DNA of 64,000 nt from Rhodosorus marinus (taxonomy: Eukaryota > Rhodophyta > Stylonematophyceae > Stylonematales > Stylonemataceae), in the NCBI GenBank assembly GCA_029953675.1, contig JAMWBK010000005.1, positions 1,612,001-1,676,000 on the forward strand, given 5' to 3'. Position 1 is the first letter of the stretch; every line of letters begins with the position of its first letter. Shown one piece after another: positions 11,681 to 22,297 of the stretch. The notes under the pieces were generated by a model that saw only the letters and a program-made list of their open reading frames with translations, was not told where the DNA came from and searched no databases. The position numbers and the translations under genes are program-made.

Positions 11681-12716
11681 TCACTTCGGCATGACTACCG
11701 TTAGAACAGAGCTCAATCTCACGGCGACCTGCTTGATCCACGCACGATCCTTCTGGTCGAACGCTGCAGTGGACGTAGATGCGTCACCAGCTACGACAAG
11801 AACACCCTTCCCGCTCACCAAAGGTACTACTGAAGCTGAGACGCGATCAGAGTTCAGAAACGGGAATCCCACATCCGGTGGCAAAGTACTGGAATCATCT
11901 ATAAAGATCTCCTTGTTCTCTGCGGAAACTCTACGCACGACTTCGCCCACGTCGTCTCCATGCGTATCGCCAAAGTGAAACCTCAGCGCTAGTTTCGGAG
12001 CGACAACGAATTCAGCGATCGCTAGTTATCCTCTCCGCACGTGTCATAGCTTTACATCTTACCGTCACCGACAGCCACAGCGATCGAAGAAGCGTTGGTC
12101 AGATCAAGTAGGACTGTCTTAGCCCACTCCACCTCATCAACAAGTTTCGGGTCCTCCAAACTTGATGGACTAGAGGAAACGACCACGGAAGCACCTGTTT
12201 GCTCCTTATCGACGGACGTTGCCGCAGCCTTAATTGCCGCTTCTTCATCAGCTTCACTCCATGCCGTATAGGCGGCGCTAGCAATCACCCCAGTCGCTGA
12301 TAAACCCGCAATTAGTTCTGAAATAATGAAATCTCTCGGAAGATTCTGAGGGTAACGTGGAGAATGCACTCTCGTTAGACCACAAAGAAAGCAAGCAATT
12401 CTGAAAAGATCTAAGCCGTTGGAACAACCGTTGGTCCACTAAGGTGAGGAACAGGCAAGAAGAAAAAACCAACCTGACCCGCTGATATATGATTCGCGGT
12501 AAGCAGAGCTATCAACAGCGATCCAACCGAAGCCCTGAGTCGCCATCCCCGTAATCCAGGGACGTAAAACCCGCCGCCTTTCTCTATCGCCTTACTAGGC
12601 CGTTTGTAGAAGCCTTGCTTAACGGCCCCAGGATTCTTCCTCCCATCACGCGCCGAACAAACCGTCAAGCTCCTCCTCACGGAACTCAGCAAAGCCACGT
12701 TCTGAAAGGCATACAT
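11681..12716 (-). CDS. Plastid cytochrome b6 heme-attachment assembly factor, CCB2/CCB4-like
   Basis: Three exons (12716-12479, 12317-12063, 11988-11681) give about 266 residues. The N-terminus is rich in Ser/Arg and lacks acidic residues near its start, as expected of a plastid leader. Two hydrophobic segments follow (VGSLLIALLTANHISA and ELIAGLSATGVIASAAY). The soluble part has EWAKTVLLDLTNASSIAVAV and ends with VVPLVSGKGVLVVAGD, then FDQKDRAWIKQVAVRLSSVL, the pattern I know from CCB2/CCB4 (cofactor assembly of complex C), which help attach heme ci to cytochrome b6. CCB2 and CCB4 are paralogs and I cannot say which this is. The first donor (GTCAGG) is unusual but is the only one that keeps the frame. 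It is convergent with Bud32, only 117 bases apart. Confidence 0.65.
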
Positions 12717-12789
12717 ATTTGCTGATCGGATATTATGCCACAAGTTTTCCACTCTGATGAAAACTAGCCCTTTTACAAAGCGAAACGAT

Positions 12790-13479
12790 CTCCCTTCCTA
12801 AGTATCCCAAGTGACAGCGTCAAGCACCCCACACATTCAACATGCCCTTCTCTGAACAAGGCAAGCGATGCTATCATTCTCCGAGGACAACTGTGAAGGA
12901 ACTGGAACGACAACGAATCAATTTTTTTGATGTCACTGTTCGAGTTGGCTTGAAACTACACTACAACGGGACCCGATCGATGATCAATGGTTGTCAAGCG
13001 ACCTCCGTAGCGTTCAATATGTCAGAGAGTCATTAGCAAGCTTATCCGTGGCTGTTACAGGACACATGGTCATGATCATAGTCGATGGTTGTCAACCGAT
13101 GTAAAGATCTTGTTTCTCACTGCAATGAAGGTAGCTCCTTTCCTATTTTCCGAAGTGATGCCGTCAAGTGCCACATCCACTCCCGGACCTTCTTGCGACC
13201 GACCTCTGCACTAGGCGACACTCTCCGGCGCAGAATGTGAAGGACCTGGAAGGGCAAGCATCTACATTTCAGAGATCAACTTCCGGTTTCCTTGAGACTG
13301 AAGTCCAACAAGACCCGGCAATTGATCGATTGTTGTAGAACGATCACCGCAGCGTGGTTCTTGTGATGGTGAGGCCCGGTGCAAAGTCATTTAGCAAGCT
13401 CGGTGCTAACCCGAACAGGACATGGCCATCGGTCATGATTGTCAACAACTTGTTTCTTACTGTACTGAAGGTGTAACAA
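12790..13479. repeat. Diverged tandem duplication, 2 x 345 bp
   Basis: Bases 12,790-13,134 and 13,135-13,479 align along their whole length with many substitutions. Matching landmarks in the same order are ctcccttcct / ctcctttcct, gtgaaggaactggaa / gtgaaggacctggaa, attagcaagct / tttagcaagct, and cttgtttctcactg / cttgtttcttactg. No open frame is conserved between the copies, so the unit is probably not protein coding. It fills the space upstream of the CCB-like gene. A remnant of a third copy may follow at about 13,480-13,520. Confidence 0.75.
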
Positions 13480-14245
13480 AGCTGCTTCTCTGTAAGCCGT
13501 AACCAACGGATCAACAGTTAGCTTCTGGCGGCTGCGAATATGTGCAAGCTTGCTCCTCATCTTCTTCATCTTCCAAATTTGAGATTTCGAGGCTCTTGAC
13601 TGGATTTCTTTACGCGACCACACGCACTGCGTAGGCTAGGACCTCTCTTTCCTAGTCTCCATCGAGGAGAGCACGTCGTTTGTTCTCTGAACGCGATTCA
13701 TGCAGTGCTGAGGGACACACATAGGAGCATAGCTGTTCAGTGCCAGTTTCGAGCCCTGGAAGCCGAGGATGACCGTTCCAAGACTGCTTGGATAATCTTC
13801 TGAGTGTCAACAGCGAGCGGCAAACGACGAGAAGAACTCTGCAAAGTTAAAACAAGGAATTTAATCTCGATCATAGCTTTTTGGGTAGGGGCCGTTCTGT
13901 AACCAGCTCAACACGAACGGACGTCCTTCAGAAGTCTTGAGCTGCATGGTTACCTAGCATCTGCTTGGGCCTTCCTTGCGACAAAGACTTAATACGGAGC
14001 ATCTGCTTCCATCAATTCAGTCACAAAAAAGTGGTTTGCAATAAAAATTCGCTTTTTACATTGACACGTCCACAACCACGGTTCTAACAATTTTGCGCTT
14101 ATATGTACTTCCGGTAAACGCCGCTTCCTCTTCTCTCGACTTGAGCATGCGGGTCGGCGATGTGGCTGGCCATCTATTCCGTATTGAGGCGAAGCAGCGG
14201 TTTCCGCACTCGGAGAATCTCGGTAACTCAAGTCGCAGTCCCCTT
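13480..14245. other. Intergenic region downstream of VPS28
   Basis: No supported gene. One minus-strand open frame of 78 codons at 13,387-13,623 overlaps the repeat, has no recognisable domain and is treated as chance. Confidence 0.45.
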
Positions 14246-15754
14246 CTAACCCTCGTCAAGAAGTCTATGGAAGTTACTGTAGCTGGACTCCAAGTCGAAC
14301 AAGAGTTGTCGTACCTACAGGATAGTCGAAAAAAAGGGCTACAGGGTCAATAAGCAGCCCAAATGTCATCCCTGAACTACTAGCTTGCAACGGTTTCAAA
14401 ATTACGTCCTCATCGCTCAAGTTCTCACTGGCTTTCATGCTGCTGAACTTGGTAAGCCACGCCTTTAACTTGACCTTTCCCTCAAAATCGGGTGGTAAAA
14501 AGCTCAGCTTGTTGAGATGCCTGCACGACAAGAGACAAGAACGAATTAGCCGAAATACCGTGTGTGAGAAAGAACTAGTCCTTCAACGTCGAAAACAGCG
14601 CCTACTCCAAAATATCTAGAAGATGTGGCTGAACTTCATCCACAGCCGTGAAATTCAGTCTCAAATTGTCTGTCGCGGAAATGAAGCAGTGTACAGCTTT
14701 CCCAACTCTAGCGCTTTCCCCTTGCGTTCTTTGAACAGCTGCACCCTCTCCGAAAACCACTGTCCCGGGTATTGGCGTCTCGAGTAATCTCGTTATCGCC
14801 GAATTCGCCCCCATGTTATACTCTTCAATAAACCTGTATGAGCATCGGAACACGACGGTGAGAAATCTTGCACGCAAATATTTCATCAATCAGCCCAGCC
14901 CTTTAAGTCTGCCATTCGCCCACCTCCTAATGTCCGGTACGAATTCCTTCACTACATCCTTCGTTGCCTTAAATCTGTTGATTAGTTTCCAGCATTCGGA
15001 CTCATAATCCTCATCCTCGATGAAATTTCTCCTCCATGCCGTCTCCAAGTGCTCTACCGCCGTAATGATTGAAAAAAGATCAGCCATGTCCTTATACTCC
15101 TTTTCCATTTGGTGATTCTAACCGTAGCAAAAGCAACAGAAGAGAGCGCGCGAGTCAGTACCAGCGAAAAAACCACGGGGGGATCATTTGGCCACCTCAA
15201 AGTAGAGATTGACGGTTCTGGAGTCGAAAGGTATCCAAGACAGTACGTACTTCGTAAAGTTCGACATGCTTGCCAAGCCGAGAATTCTTCCGCGCCCCGG
15301 TGGAGTCTGGAGCTCCCCCATAAGCGATGTGGTTGAGAAAACCAGAACTCGGCGTTGGTTGATTTGTACTGGGCTCGCCATCTATAGGCTCCGATTGGCG
15401 ACGCTGCGCGGGAGCTCCAACCGGATAGGGCATCCCCATGGGCATATCATTTGTACTATACAGTTCTCCCCATAGGCCTTCCGATGATTGTTGTGAAGGC
15501 GGTGCTGGTCTATGTGTAGGTTGCCTGTAGATATTGATAAATCCAACGGAAAATGAATACTTCCAGAAAACCCGTATTGTGCATCTCTGGTAAGACTATT
15601 CTTGACGTGACGCAAAAAAATATAGAACTTACCCATGCATTGGCATCGATGCAGACAACGGGACAGGCGGTGGGTAGCCACCACGCGGTGGATTTCCGTG
15701 ATTCCCTTGTACTCCCCCATAGATGTCTCTACTGGACCCATTAGAACCATTCAT
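14246..15754 (-). CDS. VPS28: ESCRT-I subunit VPS28
   Basis: Six exons (15754-15633, 15524-15251, 15117-14924, 14833-14606, 14520-14406, 14314-14246) sum to 1,002 bases, 333 residues. The core starts near residue 124 with HVELYE, then MADLFSIITAVEHLE and FKATKDVVKEFVPDI, the VPS28 N-terminal core that packs against Vps23 and Vps37. It continues with ETPIPGTVV and a C-terminal four-helix domain (LRLNFTAVDEVQPHLLDILE, NKLSFLPPDFEGKVKLKAWL, and a last helix ending FDLESSYSNFHRLLDEG), which binds Vps36 of ESCRT-II. The protein sorts ubiquitinated cargo at endosomes. It is longer than usual (about 220 residues) because of a Gly/Pro/Gln/Met-rich N-terminal extension of about 120 residues. Frame continuity over five short introns supports the model strongly. 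Confidence 0.93.
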
Positions 15755-17698
15755 CTCCGCCAGAAACTCGAGCAAGAAAAAACAAACACAGGTACGTGGA
15801 AACAACCTCGACCCTTCTGCTCTAAAACAGAAAAACCTCCAAAATCACCAACCAGCAGTAGCAAAAAGCTTCACACAGCTCCTTCGATTTCAAGCGACAA
15901 CAAGTTTAAACACCTCAAAAAAAAGAAAAAAGAAACACCCAGTTCAACACACCCCTTCCCTCTCTTTTCCCCGGACAAAAGCCACACACCAGACGCCCCA
16001 ACTCCTTTCCAGTTTCGACCCAAAAACAAAACAGAACCAAATGACAAAACTAACCGTAAGAAACGCCAAAATGGACGAGTACCAGGCTCACCATTCGCTT
16101 CTTCTTCGTACTTGGAAAAGACTAGCTCTTCTCCTAAGCTCCCCTAACCATCTCTGAGATCATTACAGCACCCACTCCATCTTTATAGAAGCCCAAAAGT
16201 TGCAAACAGCCCAAAAAGTTCATATCTTCAAATACTCGAATTCAAAAGACAGGCTGTCTATCCAAACAAAAATATGAATAATATTCTGACTAGATTCATC
16301 CATTACGACGTTTTTGGATTCTATTAGCGGACTAGATTTCATATTAATTGTTTTTATTTTTATTTTTCGATGAATGGTCGTTTGCTTGGTCGGAGTAAGG
16401 TTTGGAGTGGCGGGGGGTGGGGATTTGCTTGGGGTGATTGGGTTAGAAGAGAGGTGGATGATCAGAAATGAGCTTCACAACCTGTTTTCCTTCACAAGCC
16501 ACGTCTTGTCTAGCGCTGCTTTGTCTTCCCGGACTTTGGTGGGAACAGGCATCGGCCTATTGGCGGTGAGAGGTTTGAGATAGGTTTGAAAAATACCCTT
16601 CTCATTCTGTTCGCTCTGAAAAAGCACACACCTTGTGCAGTGGGTCATTCTAACATCCTGGCTGAGGAGTAGACTTTATGTGGGCGCAACGCTGAAGTGA
16701 TCCCTGTGGTGTAACCGGTACCCTGTCCCGAAGAAATTTCCTCAGTGCTTTCAGAGTCTTGAGCACTGGGTGAATCTAGGAGCTCATGCGAAACTTAGCA
16801 AAAAAAAAGAAGGGTAGGACTAAACGCTTGCTTCTCGCTTCTCCTGGTAGTTAGGCTCTGAATCAACGGAAGAAGACTAAATATCTCAGAGTGGTTTGAG
16901 GCCTGATGACGCCGCTATACTTGCTCAGGTAGGAAGGTCGCGATCCCATAGCCTTTGAGCGTTTTGCAGCGCATGCTAAACGCTGATTGGGTGGAATCGG
17001 TAATGATTTTTGTTCATGCTAATTTCGAAAACTGTTTTTGTGAGGTGGGGGGGCCGGGTAGGGGGCTATAGGATCTCTCGCGCCAAAGCAGGATGAGCCT
17101 TGAGGCCAATGGTATGCAATGACTCGTTTTGGGACGGTATCCTCTCACAACGAAACGAAATCGATTGCTCTTTTGTTGACACTGAAATAATCTGTCTCCG
17201 CACCTTGCATCATGTACTTTGCGTGTGTTCAACGAAACTAGACTGCCCTGGAATGCCCAAGGTTGGAAACCTGTGTTAAAGCTTTTGCCTGTTCACGATG
17301 GCCTTCAGTGGTCACCCAAGAGCTACGGGCGACCATTAGGAGAGTAGCTGAGGAAGATCCGAATTGTCCGAACGAGCAGACCACAGCGAACCCCGAGGAT
17401 GAAAAAGAGAATACTAAGCAACAGTGATGGCTTAGTGATTTCAAAGTCACTTTCTGTCCTGAAGTACAAGCCCGTTCGCGTTCGGGTTGAAACGTGACAC
17501 GCAAAGAATTCGGGCCTCGTCGCAATCGGGAATGAAGCGGTCTATTTAGGTAAACGACACCGGTGCAGAAGAAATCAAAAACACGAGCTAGGCTTGTGGA
17601 GGGTCGCTGCATGGTCCACATGAGCGCGCATAAAGGCTATTCCCACAGTGCTCACTACGTCGCGGGTATTGAATATGGAGTCATTAGATTCTTTTTAC
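15755..17698. other. Region between VPS28 and PGK with a base-skew switch
   Basis: The plus strand is A/C-rich from 15,770 to about 16,250, AT-rich at 16,250-16,380, then G/T-rich to about 16,600. Long overlapping A/C-rich open frames at 15,635-16,157 are compositional and show no domain. No gene is supported between 16,380 and 17,698. Confidence 0.5.
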
Positions 17699-19160
17699 TT
17701 AGTTCTCGTCGAGCGCAGCAACTCCCGGAAGGACCTTGCCCTCCAAGAGCTCGAGCGACGCACCTCCTCCGGTGGAGATGTGGCTCATCTTCTCGGCCAA
17801 ACCAGCCTTCTCTACAGCTGCAACGGAGTCACCTCCTCCAATGATGGTGGTGCATCCCTTTCCAGTGAGCTCAGCGAGGGTGTCAGCGATATCGAAAGTG
17901 CCCTTGGCGAACGCCTCGAATTCGAACACTCCCATGGGACCTACGCGTAAAAAAACATTCGTCAGATTCTTCCTGATGTTTCAATCTTGACGTTATCGGC
18001 GAGCAGAGTCTTCTTATTACCATTCCAGATCACAGTCTTGCACTCAGAAAGCTTCTCCTGGATCATCTTCGTGGACTCAGGGCCGTTGTCAAGTCCCATC
18101 CAGCCGTCAGGGATATCTTCGACGGACACAACTTTGGTGTTGGCGTCAGCAGAGAAGGCATCGGCAATGACCACATCAGTCGGCAGAATGAACTCAACTC
18201 CCTTCTCAGCAGCCTTCGCCTCCAGCTCCTTGGCGAGGTCGAGCTTGTCTTCCTCTACGAGCGAGGATCCAACGTTCAAGCCCCTGGCCTTGAGGAAAGT
18301 GAACACCATTCCTCCGCCAATGATGAGCTTGTCAACCTGGGCCAAACACAACCGCGAAACACAAGTTGGGGATGTGAGGCTCTGATCTGGGAACAATAAC
18401 AGACAAAGAACCCGCTTACCTTGGCGAGGAGCGACTCGATGACTCCGATCTTCGAAGACACCTTCGATCCACCAACAATGGCAGCGAACGGCCGGGCGGG
18501 GTTGGAGACAGTACCCTCCAAATAGTCCAATTCCTTCTGGAGGAGGAACCCAGAGACTGAGGGCTTCAGGAACTCAGTCACGCCAGCGGTGGATCCATGG
18601 GCTCTGTGAGCAGTTCCAAAAGCGTCGTTGACGAACATGTCTGCGTTAGCGGCCAACTTCTCGGCGAACTCAGGGTCATTCTTCTCCTCCTCCTTGTAGA
18701 AACGGACGTTCTCGAGCAGGGTGACGGAACCATCGTCCATGGAGCTCACGATCGACGTGACCTCCTCGCCAACGCAGTCGGGAGCCATGGTGACGTCCAC
18801 CCCGAGGAGCTCAGTCAGTCTGGAGGCAACAGGCTTGAGGGAGAACTTCTCCTCAGGGCCAGACTTCGGACGGCCAAGATGAGAGCTGAGGATGACCTTG
18901 GCTCCGTTCTTCATGAGGTACTCAATGGTCGGGACGGAGGCACGGACACGGGTGTCATCGGTGATCGTTGCACCATCCAAAGGCACGTTGAGGTCACATC
19001 GCACCAGAACCTTCTTTCCGGCCAGATCTTCACCGCTGAGGTCACCGACAGATTTCTTCGCCATCATGGTGACGGTAGCCGGGCGTGCAGCTCGCGCACG
19101 CGTCGAAAGCCCCTTCGGACGCATGAACGAACCGTTTGCAACAACCTGAACGAAAGCCAT
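17699..19160 (-). CDS. PGK: Phosphoglycerate kinase, plastid-targeted
   Basis: Three exons (19160-18420, 18336-18021, 17940-17699) give 432 residues. It catalyses transfer of phosphate between 1,3-bisphosphoglycerate and ADP, here in the Calvin cycle in the plastid. Motifs in order are [106 protein letters not shown] and the nucleotide-binding [12 protein letters not shown]. The first roughly 38 residues ([10 protein letters not shown]..., basic, with Phe at position 3, ending ATVTMMA) are a typical red-algal or glaucophyte plastid leader without a signal peptide in front. Full length, no missing catalytic residues seen. It is divergent from the prenyltransferase gene. Confidence 0.97.
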
Positions 19161-21250
19161 CTCTCCTCTTCACAGCAAATACTTCAATTGAAAAAAAATC
19201 TGCAAATCCAAATCCGCCGTGAGTCTCCTACTCAGATCCTGACCTGTGGGTCTGCCAGTAGATCTGCAGCTGAAGGATCCAGGCTCCTAATATACCCACC
19301 CCACTGAAAAGCCTCCTGGACAAAGCGATCGGCACAAACCCTTTCGTCACCGCTCCACCAACGTCCAACCAAACCACCCCCTTCCCCTGACCTCCGCAGA
19401 AGCCATGGATTGTAATTCTCTCAACAATTAAGAAGGATTTTCGCCGCATCCTTTCGATTCTGATGAAGGGGGTAAAAAGCATGAAATCGATCCTAGATCA
19501 CCCTTGTCTTTTCATGGCGCACCGAAAAACCCCAAAGCACTCTCCAAGAAACTCGCCTTGCTATCCGCTCGCTTCTGTTCCGCAATACTTCGTCACAGAT
19601 GATTGGACAATACAGATCGAAGCCATTCAATGGTTGGTCAATACTAATCTCCACGCAATCCACAACCGTTTTCTTTGGTTCGCGCTGCTTCTCAATTTAG
19701 ATTTTTTTCGTTATCCTTACCACTTGGATGCCTCTGATTTTCCTCCTCAAAAAATATTCCATTAAACTGGCAATTTAGGAAAGCACCCACCGACCCCTTC
19801 TCCTCCACAACCTCTCTAACACACCCCCCGAAAAAGTCCGATCCACCAGGAAACTCCGGGGGAAAACAGCACTTAATCATTTTTTCGCATAGCTTTTTTT
19901 TTTCGTATACACTTGGCAGGGTAAAGTAGACGAATAACAATCACAAAAATCATTATATTAATAAATATTTAAGCCTTTGGGATATAGAATCAAAAATTTA
20001 ACAAAGGGTAAAATCAAGATCGCTAAATATCGGCTAAAATCAGTTGGGATTTTATTGACGTAGCCTAGGGAGGGGGAATTAAGATGTAAATATTCATCTT
20101 TTTAAATCAATAACCTTTGCTACGGTTTGACAACGTTTTTGTGGCAGGGGTGAAAGTTGCTAACTGCTGAAAACGACTGGAGATAATTTTAATAATGTAT
20201 TTGAGAAGAAAATAGATGGATCTTTCTCTGAACGTATTGATGTCCACTCGAAGCGATCAATATTCGTTAATTTATTTGCTAAAGCTGGTGTTGTCGAGCC
20301 ATTGGATTTTCTGGGTTTTTGCTGGTTAAAAATCTTTGATTAAGGGAAGGATTTTCGTGTATTGGCTGTGATTTCTGGTGTCGCTCACAACAGGGAAAAA
20401 GAGTTCGTCGAACAACTTGGGACAAAATCCATGTCCGTAGAGTTCCATAGCGTTTGACGCAAAAGTTGATTTCAAGAACAGTCAGTAATCGATTCGGCCT
20501 AACCCAGATGCGTCAGCGCACTCGCAGACTTTCGCTGCTTCTCTGGGTCGGGCATGAGGTTGCTTCAGATATGTAGGAAACCTCAGCTGTGACGACGAAA
20601 ACTTCCGCCTTCGCAGGATACCGGTGATGAGCCCCTCGAAGCCTTTTCGAAAACTCGCCGAAGTGTGTCTGTGTCTCCCTTCACGAAGTTCACTCGCTCT
20701 TCTCATTGCGTATGACCTTCTTCTCCTCGTTTCCTCTCCGGAGAAGCTTTTTGTTTGGTAGCTTGCAGGGGGGTCAGTGAGATTGTGCGAGCCGCCGCAA
20801 GGGCTTCAATGCATCTCGAGGACGAATTGTGGGAGTGAATGCATCTATCTTCTGGTAAACATGTGGTCCGATCGATTTGCTTTTGTCTAAATTCGTCAAA
20901 TCGTTCGGTGTTAAAGCCGAAGCAGCGTTCCCGAGCCCACTCCCTTTTTTGTGTTTTATCTCTACGGCCGGAGATCGAGTAGGAACCGTTCGATAGCTGT
21001 TCCAGAGGCTGGGAGTGCACAAGTTTCGGGAGACAGTTCCGGGCTTTTGTGGAAAAGGAGAGGGAAGGTTAAGGAGTTTCTTAGCACTTGTTGATGCCGT
21101 ATAAGGCCAGGTAAAGGTAACCATCTTTGAGGTGTTGTTCACCGGCGACCACTGAGTTCGTCTGAGGGTATAGCGAGTTCTGTGCGGAAGAGATTGCCGC
21201 TTTTGAATCCGGAAGCGGAGTGTAGTTTTCGGATAGTACGACCAAGCAAT
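19161..21250. other. Divergent region between PGK and the prenyltransferase
   Basis: C/A-rich on the plus strand up to about 19,880, AT-rich at 19,940-20,060, then G/T-rich towards the prenyltransferase start. Short open frames at 20,482-21,445 (minus) lie antisense to the leader and first exon of the prenyltransferase and are not supported as genes. Confidence 0.5.
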
Positions 21251-22297
21251 ATGTCTTTCAGCGGCTTTGTTGCACCTGCTTACGGGGCTCGACCCATCGC
21301 ACCATCGAAGAAATGTTCTGCTAGGACCCTGGCTTGGAATACAACGCGCGTGCGAATGACAGTTTCTGGGGACGGGGGTGCGGCCCGGGAGCAGAAGAGT
21401 CTGGGCAGTCTTGTCAAGTCTGTGAACAAGTTCACACGGCCGCATACAATCAGAGGAACAATCCTGGGAGCATTTGCTGGATGTACGAAGGCTTTGGTTG
21501 AGAATTCTTCCGCGATCGACTGGGGACTTATTCCGACCGCGGTCATGGGGTTGGTTGCGCTTCTTTGTGGAAACGCGTATATCGTGGGAATCAATCAGAT
21601 CTATGATATTGACATCGACAAGGTGAACAAGCCGTTCTTGCCGCTTGCCTCCGGCGAGATGAACAAGACCGTTGCGTGGACGGTAGTCCTCGCAAGTCTT
21701 GCCTGTGGCATGGCGATCGTGTACAGATTTTACTCAAGTTTGATCTTCAAGTTGTATAGCTTTGGGCTTCTGCTCGGCACAATCTACTCCGTGCCACCGT
21801 TCCACTTGAAGCGCTTCCCGGTCCTTGCTGCTTTGATTATCTCCACAGTTCGAGGATTTCTTCTTAACTTTGGTGTATATCATGCGACTTGCGCTGCTCT
21901 GAAAGTTCCCTTTGGTTGGAATGTGCCGATTGCCTTCCTCGCGACATTTATGACGTTGTTTGCTGTCGTGATTGCGCTGTCGAAGGATATTCCCGACATC
22001 GAAGGGGACCGGACTGGCAACGTGGAAACTTTCTCAACTAGGCTTGGTCCACGTAGAATGGTACAGACAGTTACTAACCTGTTAACTGCAAACTATATGA
22101 TGGCGATTGGTGTAGCGCTCAGGTTTCCCACACAGGTGAGAGCGCCGGTGATGATCGCCGCCCACCTTGCCATGCTCGTGTCGCTGAGGATCCGATCTAC
22201 CAAGGTGGAATATGAATCCAAAGAAGGCGTTAAGAAGTTCTACGCGTTCATTTGGCTTCTATTCTATCTGGAGTACATGTTATTCCCATTTTTGTAA
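21251..22297 (+). CDS. HPT1: Homogentisate prenyltransferase (UbiA family), plastid
   Basis: Single exon, 348 residues from the ATG at 21251. The protein joins a prenyl diphosphate to homogentisate in the plastid envelope, the committing step of tocopherol (phytyl donor) or plastoquinone (solanesyl donor) synthesis. The first Asp-rich motif is NQIYDIDIDKVNKPFLPLAS and the second is SKDIPDIEGDRTGNVETF, both complete, with about nine membrane segments between residues 75 and 348. The leader MSFSGFVAPAYGARP...TRVRM is a plastid transit peptide with early Phe. An in-frame ATG at 21182 would add 23 residues; the later start is preferred because of this leader. HPT and HST cannot be separated by eye; HPT/VTE2 is my first choice. 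Confidence 0.85.
   Translation: MSFSGFVAPAYGARPIAPSKKCSARTLAWNTTRVRMTVSGDGGAAREQKSLGSLVKSVNKFTRPHTIRGTILGAFAGCTKALVENSSAIDWGLIPTAVMGLVALLCGNAYIVGINQIYDIDIDKVNKPFLPLASGEMNKTVAWTVVLASLACGMAIVYRFYSSLIFKLYSFGLLLGTIYSVPPFHLKRFPVLAALIISTVRGFLLNFGVYHATCAALKVPFGWNVPIAFLATFMTLFAVVIALSKDIPDIEGDRTGNVETFSTRLGPRRMVQTVTNLLTANYMMAIGVALRFPTQVRAPVMIAAHLAMLVSLRIRSTKVEYESKEGVKKFYAFIWLLFYLEYMLFPFL

Noticed and set aside
15635-16157. Two overlapping plus-strand frames of 170 and 144 codons upstream of VPS28
   Set aside because: They are low-complexity Lys/Thr/Pro/Ser readings of an A/C-rich promoter region, open in two frames at once, with no domain.
16690-16770. Possible tRNA-Gln (ccctgtggtgtaaccggta resembles the first third of a tRNA)
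   Set aside because: No matching acceptor stem, anticodon arm or T-loop follows at the right distance. At best it is a fragment.
16846-16862. A 17-base string (ggtagttaggctctgaa) also present at about 51,707-51,723
   Set aside because: One exact 17-base match in 64 kb is only mildly unlikely by chance, and the flanks do not align.
18597-19307. 236-codon plus-strand frame
   Set aside because: Exact antisense of PGK exon 1.
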